Shown here: positions 54,671 to 62,213 of the stretch, in pieces | Layout: every line of letters starts with the position of its first letter | Numbering within the stretch: the first letter of the stretch is position 1 | Assembly: GCF_001571365.1 (NCBI RefSeq) | Contig: NZ_BCTQ01000002.1 | Span: 248,001-312,000 of the forward strand | From: Achromobacter denitrificans NBRC 15125 | GTDB lineage: Bacteria; Pseudomonadota; Gammaproteobacteria; Burkholderiales; Burkholderiaceae_B | Length of the DNA stretch: 64,000 bases | Reading direction: 5' to 3' | Notes under the pieces: model-generated | What the model was told of the DNA's origin: nothing | Seen by the model: the letters and a program-made list of their open reading frames with translations, nothing else | The model's database searches: none | Made by a program: the position numbers and the translations under genes

Positions 54671-55606
54671 ATGAAAAAATCCAGCAACAAGGTCATCATC
54701 ACCTGCGCCATCACCGGTTCGGTCCACACGCCGTCGATGTCGCCCCACCTGCCCGTCACGCCTGACGAGATCGCCCAGTCCGCGCTGGACGCCGCCGCGG
54801 CCGGCGCGGCCATCGTGCACCTGCATGCGCGCAAGCCCGATACCGGGCAACCCACCCAGGACCCCGAGCTGTATGCGCAATTCCTGCCGCGCATCAAGCA
54901 ATCCTCGGACGTGGTGATCAATATCACGACGGGCGGCTCGCCGGTGCTGCCGCTGGCCGACCGCATGGCGCCGGCCCTGCGGTTCAAGCCCGAGGTCGCG
55001 TCGTTGAACATGGGTTCGATGAACTTCGGCATGTACGAGCTGCTCGAACGCTTCAAGGAATTCCAGCACGCCTGGGAGCGCCCCTATCTCGAAGGCAGCA
55101 GCGACCTGATCTTCAAGAACACGTTCAAGGACATCGAGCACATCCTGACCTCGTGCGGCGACAACGGCACGCGTTTCGAGATCGAGTGCTACGACATCGG
55201 CCACCTGTACACGGCGGCGCATTTCGTCGACCGCAAGCTGCTGAAGCCGCCCTTCCTGATCCAGTCGGTATTCGGCATACGCGGCGGCATCGGCACGCAT
55301 CCCGAAGACGTGATGATGATGAAGCGCACCGCGGACCGGCTGTTCGGCGACAACTACATCTGGTCGGTGCTGGCCGCCGGGCGCAAGCAGACGCCCCTGG
55401 CGACGATGGCCGCCACGCTCGGCGGCAACGTGCGCGTGGGGCTGGAAGACTCGCTGTGGGACGGCCCCGGCGAGCTGGCGCGCTCGAACGCGGACCAGGT
55501 GCGACGAATCCGTCGGATTCTGGAAGACTTGTCGCTGCAAGTGGCGACGCCCGACGAAGCGCGTGAGACGCTGCAACTCAAGGGCCGCGACAACGTCGCG
55601 TTCTGA
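54671..55606 (+). CDS. BKACE-family beta-keto acid cleavage enzyme
   Basis: 311 residues, a Zn-dependent TIM barrel formerly called DUF849. CAITGSVHTPSMSPHLPVTP, the zinc-ligand motif VHLHARKPDTG, NITTGG and SVFGIRGGIGTHPED are family hallmarks. The archetype cleaves 3-keto-5-aminohexanoate with acetyl-CoA; relatives split other beta-keto acids. It begins a plus-strand trio with a LivK-type receptor (31-base gap) and an SDR, consistent with uptake, oxidation to a beta-keto acid and cleavage. That order is inference. Confidence 0.87.
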   Translation: MKKSSNKVIITCAITGSVHTPSMSPHLPVTPDEIAQSALDAAAAGAAIVHLHARKPDTGQPTQDPELYAQFLPRIKQSSDVVINITTGGSPVLPLADRMAPALRFKPEVASLNMGSMNFGMYELLERFKEFQHAWERPYLEGSSDLIFKNTFKDIEHILTSCGDNGTRFEIECYDIGHLYTAAHFVDRKLLKPPFLIQSVFGIRGGIGTHPEDVMMMKRTADRLFGDNYIWSVLAAGRKQTPLATMAATLGGNVRVGLEDSLWDGPGELARSNADQVRRIRRILEDLSLQVATPDEARETLQLKGRDNVAF

Positions 55607-55637
55607 CGGACAATTCCATTCAGTGGGGAGACACAAC

Positions 55638-56837
55638 ATGAAAAAGACTTTGTGCGCGGCCGCCCTGGCCGCCATCCTGGCCACGGCGGGCGCGGCGCAG
55701 GCCGACGAGGGCGTGATCCGCATCGGCTTCATCACGGACATGTCGGGCCTGTCGGCGGATGCCGACGGCCCCGGCGGCGCCGAGGCCATCAAGATGGCCG
55801 TGGCCGACCTGGGCGGAACGGTGGCGGGCAAGAAGGTCGAGGTGCTGGTGGCGGACCACCAGAACCGCGCCGACATCGCGTCGTCGCGGGCCCGCGAATG
55901 GCTGGACCAGAAAGGCGTGAACATGCTGATCGCCGGCGCGAACTCCGCGGCGGCGCTGGCCATGGCCAAGGTGGCCGAAGAGAAGAAGACGCCGTTCTTC
56001 GTGGTGAGCGCCGGCGCTTCCGAACTCACGAACGCGCAGTGCACGCCCTATACCGTGCATTACGTCTACGACACGGTGTCGCTTGCCCGCGGCACGGCGC
56101 GCGCCATGATGAAGGAAGGCAACAAGGACTGGTATTTCCTGACGGTGGACCACGCCTTCGGCCATGCGCTGGAACGCGACGCCTCGGCGGTGGTGCACGC
56201 CGATGGCGGCAACGTGAAGGGCCGCGTCCGCCACCCGCTGAACGCGGCGGACTTCTCGTCGTTCATCCTGCAGGCGCAGGCCTCGGGCGCCTCGGTGCTG
56301 GGCCTGGCGAATTCCGCCAGCGACACCAGCAACGCGGTGAAGGCGGCGGCCGAATTCGGCCTCACGCCGGCGATGAAGATCGCCGGCCTGCTGGTGATCA
56401 TCACGGACGTCCACGCGCTGGGCCTGCAGGCCGCCCAGGGCATGTACCTGACCACGGCCTGGTACTGGGACCAGGACGAACCCTCGCGGCAATGGGCGGC
56501 GCGCTTCGAGGAACGCATGAAGAAGAAGCCCTCGATGCTGCAAGCCGGCGACTACTCCGCCACGAGCACCTACCTGAAGGCGGTCGCGGCCACCAACAGC
56601 ACCGATGGCGACACGATCATGAAGTGGCTGAAGGCCAACCCGGTGAACGACTTCTTCGCCAAGGACGGCAAGATCCGCGCCGACGGCCTGATGGTGCACG
56701 ATATGTTCCTGATGCAGGTCAAGACGCCGTCCGAATCCAAGGGCCCGTGGGATTACTACAAGCTGGTGGCGCGCGTGCCCGGCGACCAGATCTATACCTC
56801 GCCCCAGGAATCCACCTGCCGGCTGATGAAACCCTGA
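55638..56837 (+). CDS. LivK-type ABC substrate-binding protein (orphan)
   Basis: 399 residues with a Sec signal peptide (ALAAILATAGAAQA). Mature start: IRIGFITDMSGLSADADGPG, then VADHQNRADIASSRAREWLD and YFLTVDHAFGHALERDASAV, typical of branched-chain-amino-acid or amide-type receptors that also bind aromatic acids. No liv permease or ATPase genes are next to it. The ATG follows GGGGAG. Its place between BKACE and the SDR suggests that its ligand is the pathway's starting compound. Confidence 0.88.
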   Translation: MKKTLCAAALAAILATAGAAQADEGVIRIGFITDMSGLSADADGPGGAEAIKMAVADLGGTVAGKKVEVLVADHQNRADIASSRAREWLDQKGVNMLIAGANSAAALAMAKVAEEKKTPFFVVSAGASELTNAQCTPYTVHYVYDTVSLARGTARAMMKEGNKDWYFLTVDHAFGHALERDASAVVHADGGNVKGRVRHPLNAADFSSFILQAQASGASVLGLANSASDTSNAVKAAAEFGLTPAMKIAGLLVIITDVHALGLQAAQGMYLTTAWYWDQDEPSRQWAARFEERMKKKPSMLQAGDYSATSTYLKAVAATNSTDGDTIMKWLKANPVNDFFAKDGKIRADGLMVHDMFLMQVKTPSESKGPWDYYKLVARVPGDQIYTSPQESTCRLMKP

Positions 56838-56862
56838 ACCGGCCACGCCGGAAGGAATCCGC

Positions 56863-57681
56863 ATGACCCTCAAGAGCCACCTCCCCGGCGATGTTTCCGC
56901 GCTGCCCGTGGACCTGTCCGGCAAGCGCGTCATCGTGACCGCGGGCGCGGCCGGCATCGGCGCGGCCATCGCCGCGGCGTTTGCCGAGCGCGGCGCCCGC
57001 GTGCATGTCTGCGACGTGGACGAGCCGGCCCTGGCGGCCTGCCCGCATCCCCACTCCCGGGCCGACGTGAGCCGGCGCGACGATATCGACCGCTACATGC
57101 AGGAAGCGCTGGCGCAGCTGGGCGGCCTGGACGTGCTGGTCAACAACGCCGGGATCGCCGGTCCGACCGCCGGCATCGCCGACATCGCGCCCCAGGAACT
57201 GGACGCCACGCTGGACATCAACCTGGCCTCGCAGTTCCATACCGTGCGGCACGCGCTGCAGGCGCTGCGCGCGGCCGGCGGCGGCAGCATCATCAACATC
57301 AGCTCGGTGGCGGGCCGCATGGGCGTACCGATGCGCACCCCCTACGCGGCCACCAAATGGGGCGTGGTGGGGCTGACACGCTCGCTGGCGGTGGAGCTGG
57401 GGGGCTACGGCATACGCGTGAACGCGCTGCTGCCGGGGCTGGTGGCCGGCCCGCGGATCGACCGCGTGATCGAGGCGCGCGCCCGGAACATGGGCTTGAC
57501 GGTCGAGGAAGAGACCCGGCTCGAACTGTCGGGCGTCAGCCTGCGGCAGTTCGTGCGCGCCGCCGATATCGCCAACATGGCGCTGTTTCTCGCCAGCCCG
57601 TTCGGCGCGATGGTCAGCGGCCAGGCGATCAGCATCGACGGCGACCTGCAATCGCTGCCCTGGCAGCCTCCGGCGGACTAG
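56863..57681 (+). CDS. SDR-family oxidoreductase
   Basis: 272 residues. Motifs are VTAGAAGIGAAIAAAF (cofactor), NNAG, the Ser in INISSVAGRMG and YAATKWG (Tyr-Lys), with DVD after the second strand indicating NAD preference. The C-terminus SPFGAMVSGQAISIDGDLQS is typical of 3-oxoacyl reductase-like SDRs. It probably oxidises a hydroxy acid to the beta-keto substrate of BKACE. Its TAG stop codon lies inside the 43-bp intergenic repeat. Confidence 0.88.
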   Translation: MTLKSHLPGDVSALPVDLSGKRVIVTAGAAGIGAAIAAAFAERGARVHVCDVDEPALAACPHPHSRADVSRRDDIDRYMQEALAQLGGLDVLVNNAGIAGPTAGIADIAPQELDATLDINLASQFHTVRHALQALRAAGGGSIINISSVAGRMGVPMRTPYAATKWGVVGLTRSLAVELGGYGIRVNALLPGLVAGPRIDRVIEARARNMGLTVEEETRLELSGVSLRQFVRAADIANMALFLASPFGAMVSGQAISIDGDLQSLPWQPPAD

Positions 57682-57720
57682 GGCCTGTTAACACTACAAG
57701 GAGCCTCGCACAGGCCCTAG
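57678..57720. repeat. 43-bp palindromic intergenic repeat, copy 1
   Basis: The element begins CTAGGGCCTGT and ends with its reverse complement ACAGGCCCTAG; the centre reads TAACACTACAAGGAGCCTCG. It differs from the copy at 62171-62213 by one base. It lies between the convergent SDR and LysR genes and contains the SDR stop codon. Confidence 0.9.
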
Positions 57721-57724
57721 GACC

Positions 57725-58654
57725 TCAGCCCAGCAGCTCGATGGTCTGCGCGTACACGCCGCTGCGGCGTTCCTCGGCGGTGGCGCGCAGCGCGTCCAGC
57801 AGCCGCTCGGCCAGTTCCAGGTTCTGCGTTTCCCGGCGGGTGATGAGCAGGAAGTCGAACCACTGCCGGGATGCGAGCGGCCGCAGCACCAGGTCGGGAT
57901 AGGCGGCCGCGATGTCCCACGCGGACAGCGCATTCACCAGGCTGATTCCCCGCACCGCCCTGACGGTGCCGGGCACGAGCGACATGTGCGCGCGCATGCC
58001 CGAACGCAGGACCAGCGAATCCGCGATGTCTCCCTGCGCGACGACGTAGTCGGACCACAGGGGCTTGACGTAGGTTTCGGGCGGGATATCGCCCACCGCG
58101 ATCACGTCCCGGCTTGCGAGCGGGTGCTCGCGGTGCGCCACGGCCATCACGTCCGCGCGCAGGAAAGGCGTGAAATGCAGCCGCGCGCTGTCGCGGCTGA
58201 CGGCGCCCAGGCCGAAATCCGCGCGCATGGTCTCGACCGCGCTGATCGCCTGCACGGAGGATTCGATGTCGATGGAAAACGGCCTGGTGCCGTTCGCGTC
58301 CAGGTAGCGCCGCACGGCGTCCGGCGCATAGCCAAGCGCCAACGCCGGCGAGGCCGCGATCCGCAAGCCGCGCCCGCCGAACTGTTCGATGCTGTGCAGC
58401 GCCTCGTCGATGCGGACCAGCTCGTCCAGCACGAACTTCGCCTCGCTGTACAGGTATTGCCCGGCCTCCGTCGGCCGCAGGGTTTTGTGGGACCGATCGA
58501 ACAGCTGCACGCCGGTGGCGTCTTCCAGGCGGGAAATGGCGTGGCTGATCGCCGGTTGCGTCAGGTGCATGACCTGCGCGGCCTGCCGGGTCGAGCCGGT
58601 CATGACCACCGTATAGAAAATACGCAGGTCGTGGATATTGAAATTGCGCTTCAT
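57725..58654 (-). CDS. LysR-family transcriptional regulator
   Basis: 309 residues. Winged helix: LRIFYTVVMTGSTRQAAQVM then LTQPAISHAISRLEDATG. The start ATG is four bases after the stop of the DUF1254 gene on the same strand, so it is probably cotranscribed with that lipoprotein rather than divergent from a target, which is unusual for LysR genes. Confidence 0.88.
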   Translation of the reverse strand: MKRNFNIHDLRIFYTVVMTGSTRQAAQVMHLTQPAISHAISRLEDATGVQLFDRSHKTLRPTEAGQYLYSEAKFVLDELVRIDEALHSIEQFGGRGLRIAASPALALGYAPDAVRRYLDANGTRPFSIDIESSVQAISAVETMRADFGLGAVSRDSARLHFTPFLRADVMAVAHREHPLASRDVIAVGDIPPETYVKPLWSDYVVAQGDIADSLVLRSGMRAHMSLVPGTVRAVRGISLVNALSAWDIAAAYPDLVLRPLASRQWFDFLLITRRETQNLELAERLLDALRATAEERRSGVYAQTIELLG

Positions 58655-58658
58655 GCCG

Positions 58659-60146
58659 CTATCTTGCCACCCGCTTGATCTCCGGCGACACCCACTTGCC
58701 ATCCAGCATCGCCGGCTTCGGCCAGTAGTATCGAAGGGTCACCATGAAAGGGCCTTGCGGCGCGGGCAGCCAGCTGGACTCCCTGGACTTGCCCGGCGAC
58801 TCGTTCTGGATGTGGATCGTCACCCCGCCGTCGGGGTCGCGCTTGAGCGACGGCAGCATGGACGAATTGATCAGGTAGCGCTTGAGCGGGTTCGCCACCA
58901 GTTGCTGATCGGGCAGCCGGTACAGGGTCATGGACCAGAAAGCGTTGACGGGCGGCAGGCTGCGCGGCGCGAAGCGCAGGACGTACTTGTTTGTGCCCTC
59001 CAGCGGCTGGCCGTTGCTGTCCTTTTCCAACACCGGATACCAGGCCTCTTCGCGGCTGTTGGCCCCGATGCCGACCTGCGTGCCGGTGGCGCGCGCCAGG
59101 TAGTCGTTCTTGAGCGCCTTGCGGTCTCCGTATAGCGTGTCGGTCTTGCCGTCCAGCGCTTCGCGGTTCTTGTCGATGTCGTTCTGGCCGTCGTGCATGC
59201 CCTCCTGCAGGGCGCGGCGCAACGCGGGGTTCATGCCGGCGGTGGGAAAGGGCTCGCCGGGGCGCAGGCCGATGCTGGCGAAGCGCTCCCGCAGCGATTT
59301 CTCGGAGGGGTGCGTGGGCGCGAACTGCAGCAGGAACGCCAGCTGCTCATAGAACTCCAGCGAGCTGCGCAGTTGCGCCGGCGACTCGGCCGCGATCCAG
59401 CGCACTTCCGCCGCCGGCTGCGGCGGCCGCTGCTTGCGGAAGGCGGAGAGCGTCTGGACCCGGTAGCGCGACTGGATGCGCTTGACGTTGTTCAGGTCGC
59501 CGGCGCTGAAGAGCTGGGTGCGCCCCACCAGGTTGACCAGTTCGGTTTCCGACCTGAACACCTTGGTGATGCCGGGGGGCACCTTGCCGTTCCAGCGCGG
59601 CCCCGCCACCAGGAACCGGCCGCCGCCGTTGCCGGTGCCGCGGCTGCCGATGTAGGCGAAGTTGTAGGTGTAGAGATCCATCAGCTGCAGCACGAAGTAG
59701 CGGCGCGGCTCCATCGGCGGCACGGTGATGACGACGGGCTCGGCGCGCAGGTCCAGCACGGCGAAGGAATACGGAGTGTCGGCATTGGGCGTGACGAAGG
59801 CCGTGTCCTGCGGCGTGAAGACGCGCGCGACGCTGTTGACGGTGTTGAAGGGGCCCTTGTATTGCGGATTGCCCTTGTCGATGCTGAAGGCGTACATGGT
59901 CTGGTAGCTGGCGACCATGGGCGTGCCGTACAGATAGGCTTCGCGGGCGATGGCGCGCGCCTGTTGCGCGGTAACGCCTTCGATGCCGACCGATTGCGAG
60001 CCGCTGGCCGCATCCGGCGAATTGAAGCTGCAGGCGGCCAGGCCGCCCGCCAGCAGGGCCGCGACGGCGAGCCTGGCGGCTGCTCGTGCCGAACGATGGC
60101 GACAAGCCGCAAGAAAAGGTCCGGTGCTAATCTGACGGTCGCGCAT
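58659..60146 (-). CDS. DUF1254/DUF1214 lipoprotein
   Basis: 495 residues. The long N-terminus has a lipobox (LAGGLAAC, Cys near residue 39), so the protein is a periplasmic or outer-membrane lipoprotein. The DUF1254 domain (GTPMVASYQTMYAFSIDKGN to about residue 190) and the C-terminal DUF1214 domain (NAFWSMTLYRLPDQQLV, PQGPFMVTLRYYWPKPAMLDG) are complete. The biochemical role of this pair is not established. It is followed immediately by a LysR gene. Confidence 0.87.
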   Translation of the reverse strand: MRDRQISTGPFLAACRHRSARAAARLAVAALLAGGLAACSFNSPDAASGSQSVGIEGVTAQQARAIAREAYLYGTPMVASYQTMYAFSIDKGNPQYKGPFNTVNSVARVFTPQDTAFVTPNADTPYSFAVLDLRAEPVVITVPPMEPRRYFVLQLMDLYTYNFAYIGSRGTGNGGGRFLVAGPRWNGKVPPGITKVFRSETELVNLVGRTQLFSAGDLNNVKRIQSRYRVQTLSAFRKQRPPQPAAEVRWIAAESPAQLRSSLEFYEQLAFLLQFAPTHPSEKSLRERFASIGLRPGEPFPTAGMNPALRRALQEGMHDGQNDIDKNREALDGKTDTLYGDRKALKNDYLARATGTQVGIGANSREEAWYPVLEKDSNGQPLEGTNKYVLRFAPRSLPPVNAFWSMTLYRLPDQQLVANPLKRYLINSSMLPSLKRDPDGGVTIHIQNESPGKSRESSWLPAPQGPFMVTLRYYWPKPAMLDGKWVSPEIKRVAR

Positions 60147-60291
60147 TCGAGGCTCCAACACTTGAAATGGGCGGCGCCCTGGTGGCGGCGCCCCGTGCAC
60201 AGCGTGAATTCCCCGGGGATTCTGTCATATTTCCCGGAGATGTAGAAGAATCGGCGCGCCAGGCGCCCCCTGCAGGAACGACGATCAGTCC

Positions 60292-60888
60292 ATGGAAACG
60301 CAGCTCGACGGCAGCCCCGGCGCGAATCTCTCGCCCGTGAACGTGCGCGCCCCCTCGTACTTCCTCCTCCAGGCGACGCACGTGTGCGCCGCCTGCGGCC
60401 AGTCCACTTCCGTGGCCGCGCTGGCGGTGCCGGCCGACCACGAATGCACGGAAGCGGATGTGGTGCTCGACGACGACGCGGCCGACAGCCCGGGCATGGA
60501 CCCCGCGGCGTTCCACGAATGGCTCTACCGTCCGGAGCAATGGCATCGCATCGAAGGACCGACGCTGTTGTCGCAGGCCCGGCTGTTGTCCGCGTCGGTG
60601 GCGCAGACGCTGGAGACGCTGGCGCCCCATTACCGCCCGGATCCCGAGCACTATCGGCAATGGACCAATTTTTGCGGGCACTGCGGCAAGGCGATCCGGG
60701 ACGGCGCGCTCTATCCCAGCGCGGGCCAGGCATTCAGCCCCAAGGACGCGCGGGACGCGGCGCGCATCCGGGTGAGCCGCGTGGACGCGCCCTTCGAAGC
60801 GTTCTGCGATATGTTCTGGATCGACAGCTACCGCAACAAATGGCCGCTGTTCGCCCGGCTGGGCTACGAATGCAGTGAGGCGGACTGA
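60292..60888 (+). CDS. Uncharacterised protein with two CxxC motifs
   Basis: 198 residues. Two Cys pairs, CAAC (32-35) and CGHC (128-131), could together hold one zinc ion, as in a zinc ribbon interrupted by a ~90-residue helical insert (PAAFHEWLYR, TLLSQARLLSASVAQTLETL). There is no signal peptide or membrane segment. I do not recognise a family. It is a single plus-strand gene between two minus-strand units. Confidence 0.65.
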   Translation: METQLDGSPGANLSPVNVRAPSYFLLQATHVCAACGQSTSVAALAVPADHECTEADVVLDDDAADSPGMDPAAFHEWLYRPEQWHRIEGPTLLSQARLLSASVAQTLETLAPHYRPDPEHYRQWTNFCGHCGKAIRDGALYPSAGQAFSPKDARDAARIRVSRVDAPFEAFCDMFWIDSYRNKWPLFARLGYECSEAD

Positions 60889-60923
60889 CGCCCGGGCGCG
60901 GGGCCCGAAGCGCAGGGACAGGC

Positions 60924-61472
60924 TCAGGCCGCCTGGGCCAGGCCTTCGAGCCGTTGCACGGGAATCGCCACGATCGCGCTCTCGCTGGCGGCGGCGTCCG
61001 TGGTCAGGTGCTGGATCAGGTCCAGCGTGGTGGAACGGCGGGTCAGCATCAGGCAGGTGACTTCCGCGTCGCTCACGCGCGTAGCGTGCCAGCAGCCGGG
61101 CCGCATGCAGACGCCCTGCCCCTGCGGCACCCGGAAGGCCGCCAGCGTGGACAGGTCGGGGCTGCCGTCCGCGGCGCTGCTCGCCACGACCTGGATGACC
61201 TCGCCCGTCAGCGGAACGATGGCCTGCTGGGTCAGCAGGTGCTTCTCCAGGCTGGCGATTTCCATGGACTGGCTGCGATAGTTGACCCACAGCAGTTCGG
61301 CGTCGCCGCCCGCGCCGGTATTGAACAGGTGCTCCTGCCAGAAATCGGTGGCCGGGTTGGAGAACAACGGCACGCCATTGCCGTCCGGGATGGGCTTGCC
61401 CAACATCCAGCCGTAGGGCCGGAAGGCCTCCGGCGTCAGGTCATTGATTTCCAGCTGCTCGTTGCTCGTCAT
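60924..61472 (-). CDS. Ureidoglycolate lyase (AllA family)
   Basis: 182 residues. LTPEAFRPYGWMLGKPIP at the N-terminus and MRPGCWHATRVSDAEVTCLM, the cupin-like active-site strand, are typical of ureidoglycolate lyase, which splits ureidoglycolate into glyoxylate and urea late in purine breakdown. No other allantoin genes are nearby. Its ATG overlaps the stop of the upstream integrase-arm gene by four bases. Confidence 0.82.
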   Translation of the reverse strand: MTSNEQLEINDLTPEAFRPYGWMLGKPIPDGNGVPLFSNPATDFWQEHLFNTGAGGDAELLWVNYRSQSMEIASLEKHLLTQQAIVPLTGEVIQVVASSAADGSPDLSTLAAFRVPQGQGVCMRPGCWHATRVSDAEVTCLMLTRRSTTLDLIQHLTTDAAASESAIVAIPVQRLEGLAQAA

Positions 61473-61708
61473 GCGGAACCCTGTGATGGCTTGGTCGCGC
61501 GGGCGCGTTTCGGGAATTCGGCATCGTAGTCGAACTCGCCGCGCGCGATGGCCTCCAGGATGGCGGCCCGCCGTTCGGCGGCGCGCTTGAGATTGGCGGC
61601 GGTGGGCTTGACGCGGATGCGCTCGACACAATGGCGGCCGTCATGGAAGAAGCCGATCTCGATGGAAGACTCGGACGCGGGCCTGACCCCGTCGAATCCC
61701 TGGCGCAT
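61469..61708 (-). CDS. Stand-alone integrase arm-type DNA-binding domain (DUF3596-like)
   Basis: 79 residues with a strong ribosome-binding site (AAAGGAGAAGG) before its ATG. The sequence (GVRPASESSIEIGFFHDG, RVKPTAANLKRAAERRAAIL, ARGEFDYDAEFP) matches the N-terminal arm-binding domain of phage tyrosine integrases, but no core-binding or catalytic domain follows. The frame ends in an ATGA overlap with the ureidoglycolate lyase gene. It looks like a domesticated fragment kept as a small DNA-binding protein, or a remnant whose start signals now drive the lyase. Confidence 0.75.
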   Translation of the reverse strand: MRQGFDGVRPASESSIEIGFFHDGRHCVERIRVKPTAANLKRAAERRAAILEAIARGEFDYDAEFPKRARATKPSQGSA

Positions 61709-61788
61709 CGCCTTCTCCTTTCAATACCGATGATCGACATGATATCGCTTTACACTGGCCCGACGCCCCTCACCCAAGGAAGCGCACC

Positions 61789-62169
61789 ATGACCACCGAT
61801 CTGTCGACGCACTATGTCCTGCTGGATGCCTCGGGCGCCAGCGCCACCGTGGAGGGCGGCAATGCGTTCTGGTCGCGGCCGCCCGAGGAGCTCGACCGGT
61901 TCGGGCGCGGCTGGCTGCTGTCCGAGTACACGTTCGCCTCGGACTGGCCGCAGTGGGAAATGCACCCCGAGGCCGACGAGGTCGTGCGCCTGATATCCGG
62001 CGCGGCCGAGCTGCGGCTGGAATGGCCCACGGGCATCCAGGCAGTGAGGCTGCAGGCGGGCGATGCCTACGTGATCCCCAAGGGCGCATGGCATACCGTC
62101 AAGGTCCTGGAGCCCTGTCGCATGCTGCACGTCACCATGGGCGCGGGCACGCAGCACCGGCCGCTGTAG
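61789..62169 (+). CDS. Cupin-domain protein
   Basis: 126 residues forming one small cupin barrel. HPEADEVVRLISGAAELRLE is motif 1 and GDAYVIPKGAWHTVKVL motif 2, with His residues able to bind a metal. It may be a sugar or acid isomerase/dioxygenase-like protein or a sensor. It stands alone, convergent with the MFS gene. Confidence 0.8.
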   Translation: MTTDLSTHYVLLDASGASATVEGGNAFWSRPPEELDRFGRGWLLSEYTFASDWPQWEMHPEADEVVRLISGAAELRLEWPTGIQAVRLQAGDAYVIPKGAWHTVKVLEPCRMLHVTMGAGTQHRPL

Positions 62170-62170
62170 C

Positions 62171-62213
62171 CTAGGGCCTGTTAACACTAAAAGGAGCCTC
62201 GCACAGGCCCTAG
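62171..62213. repeat. 43-bp palindromic intergenic repeat, copy 2
   Basis: Same element as 57678-57720 with one substitution (A for C near its middle). It lies between the convergent cupin and MFS genes, and the MFS stop codon falls inside it. Confidence 0.9.

Noticed and set aside
54551-56044. Minus-strand open frame of 497 residues opposite BKACE and the receptor
   Set aside because: No recognisable motifs, overlaps two genes with clear family signatures.
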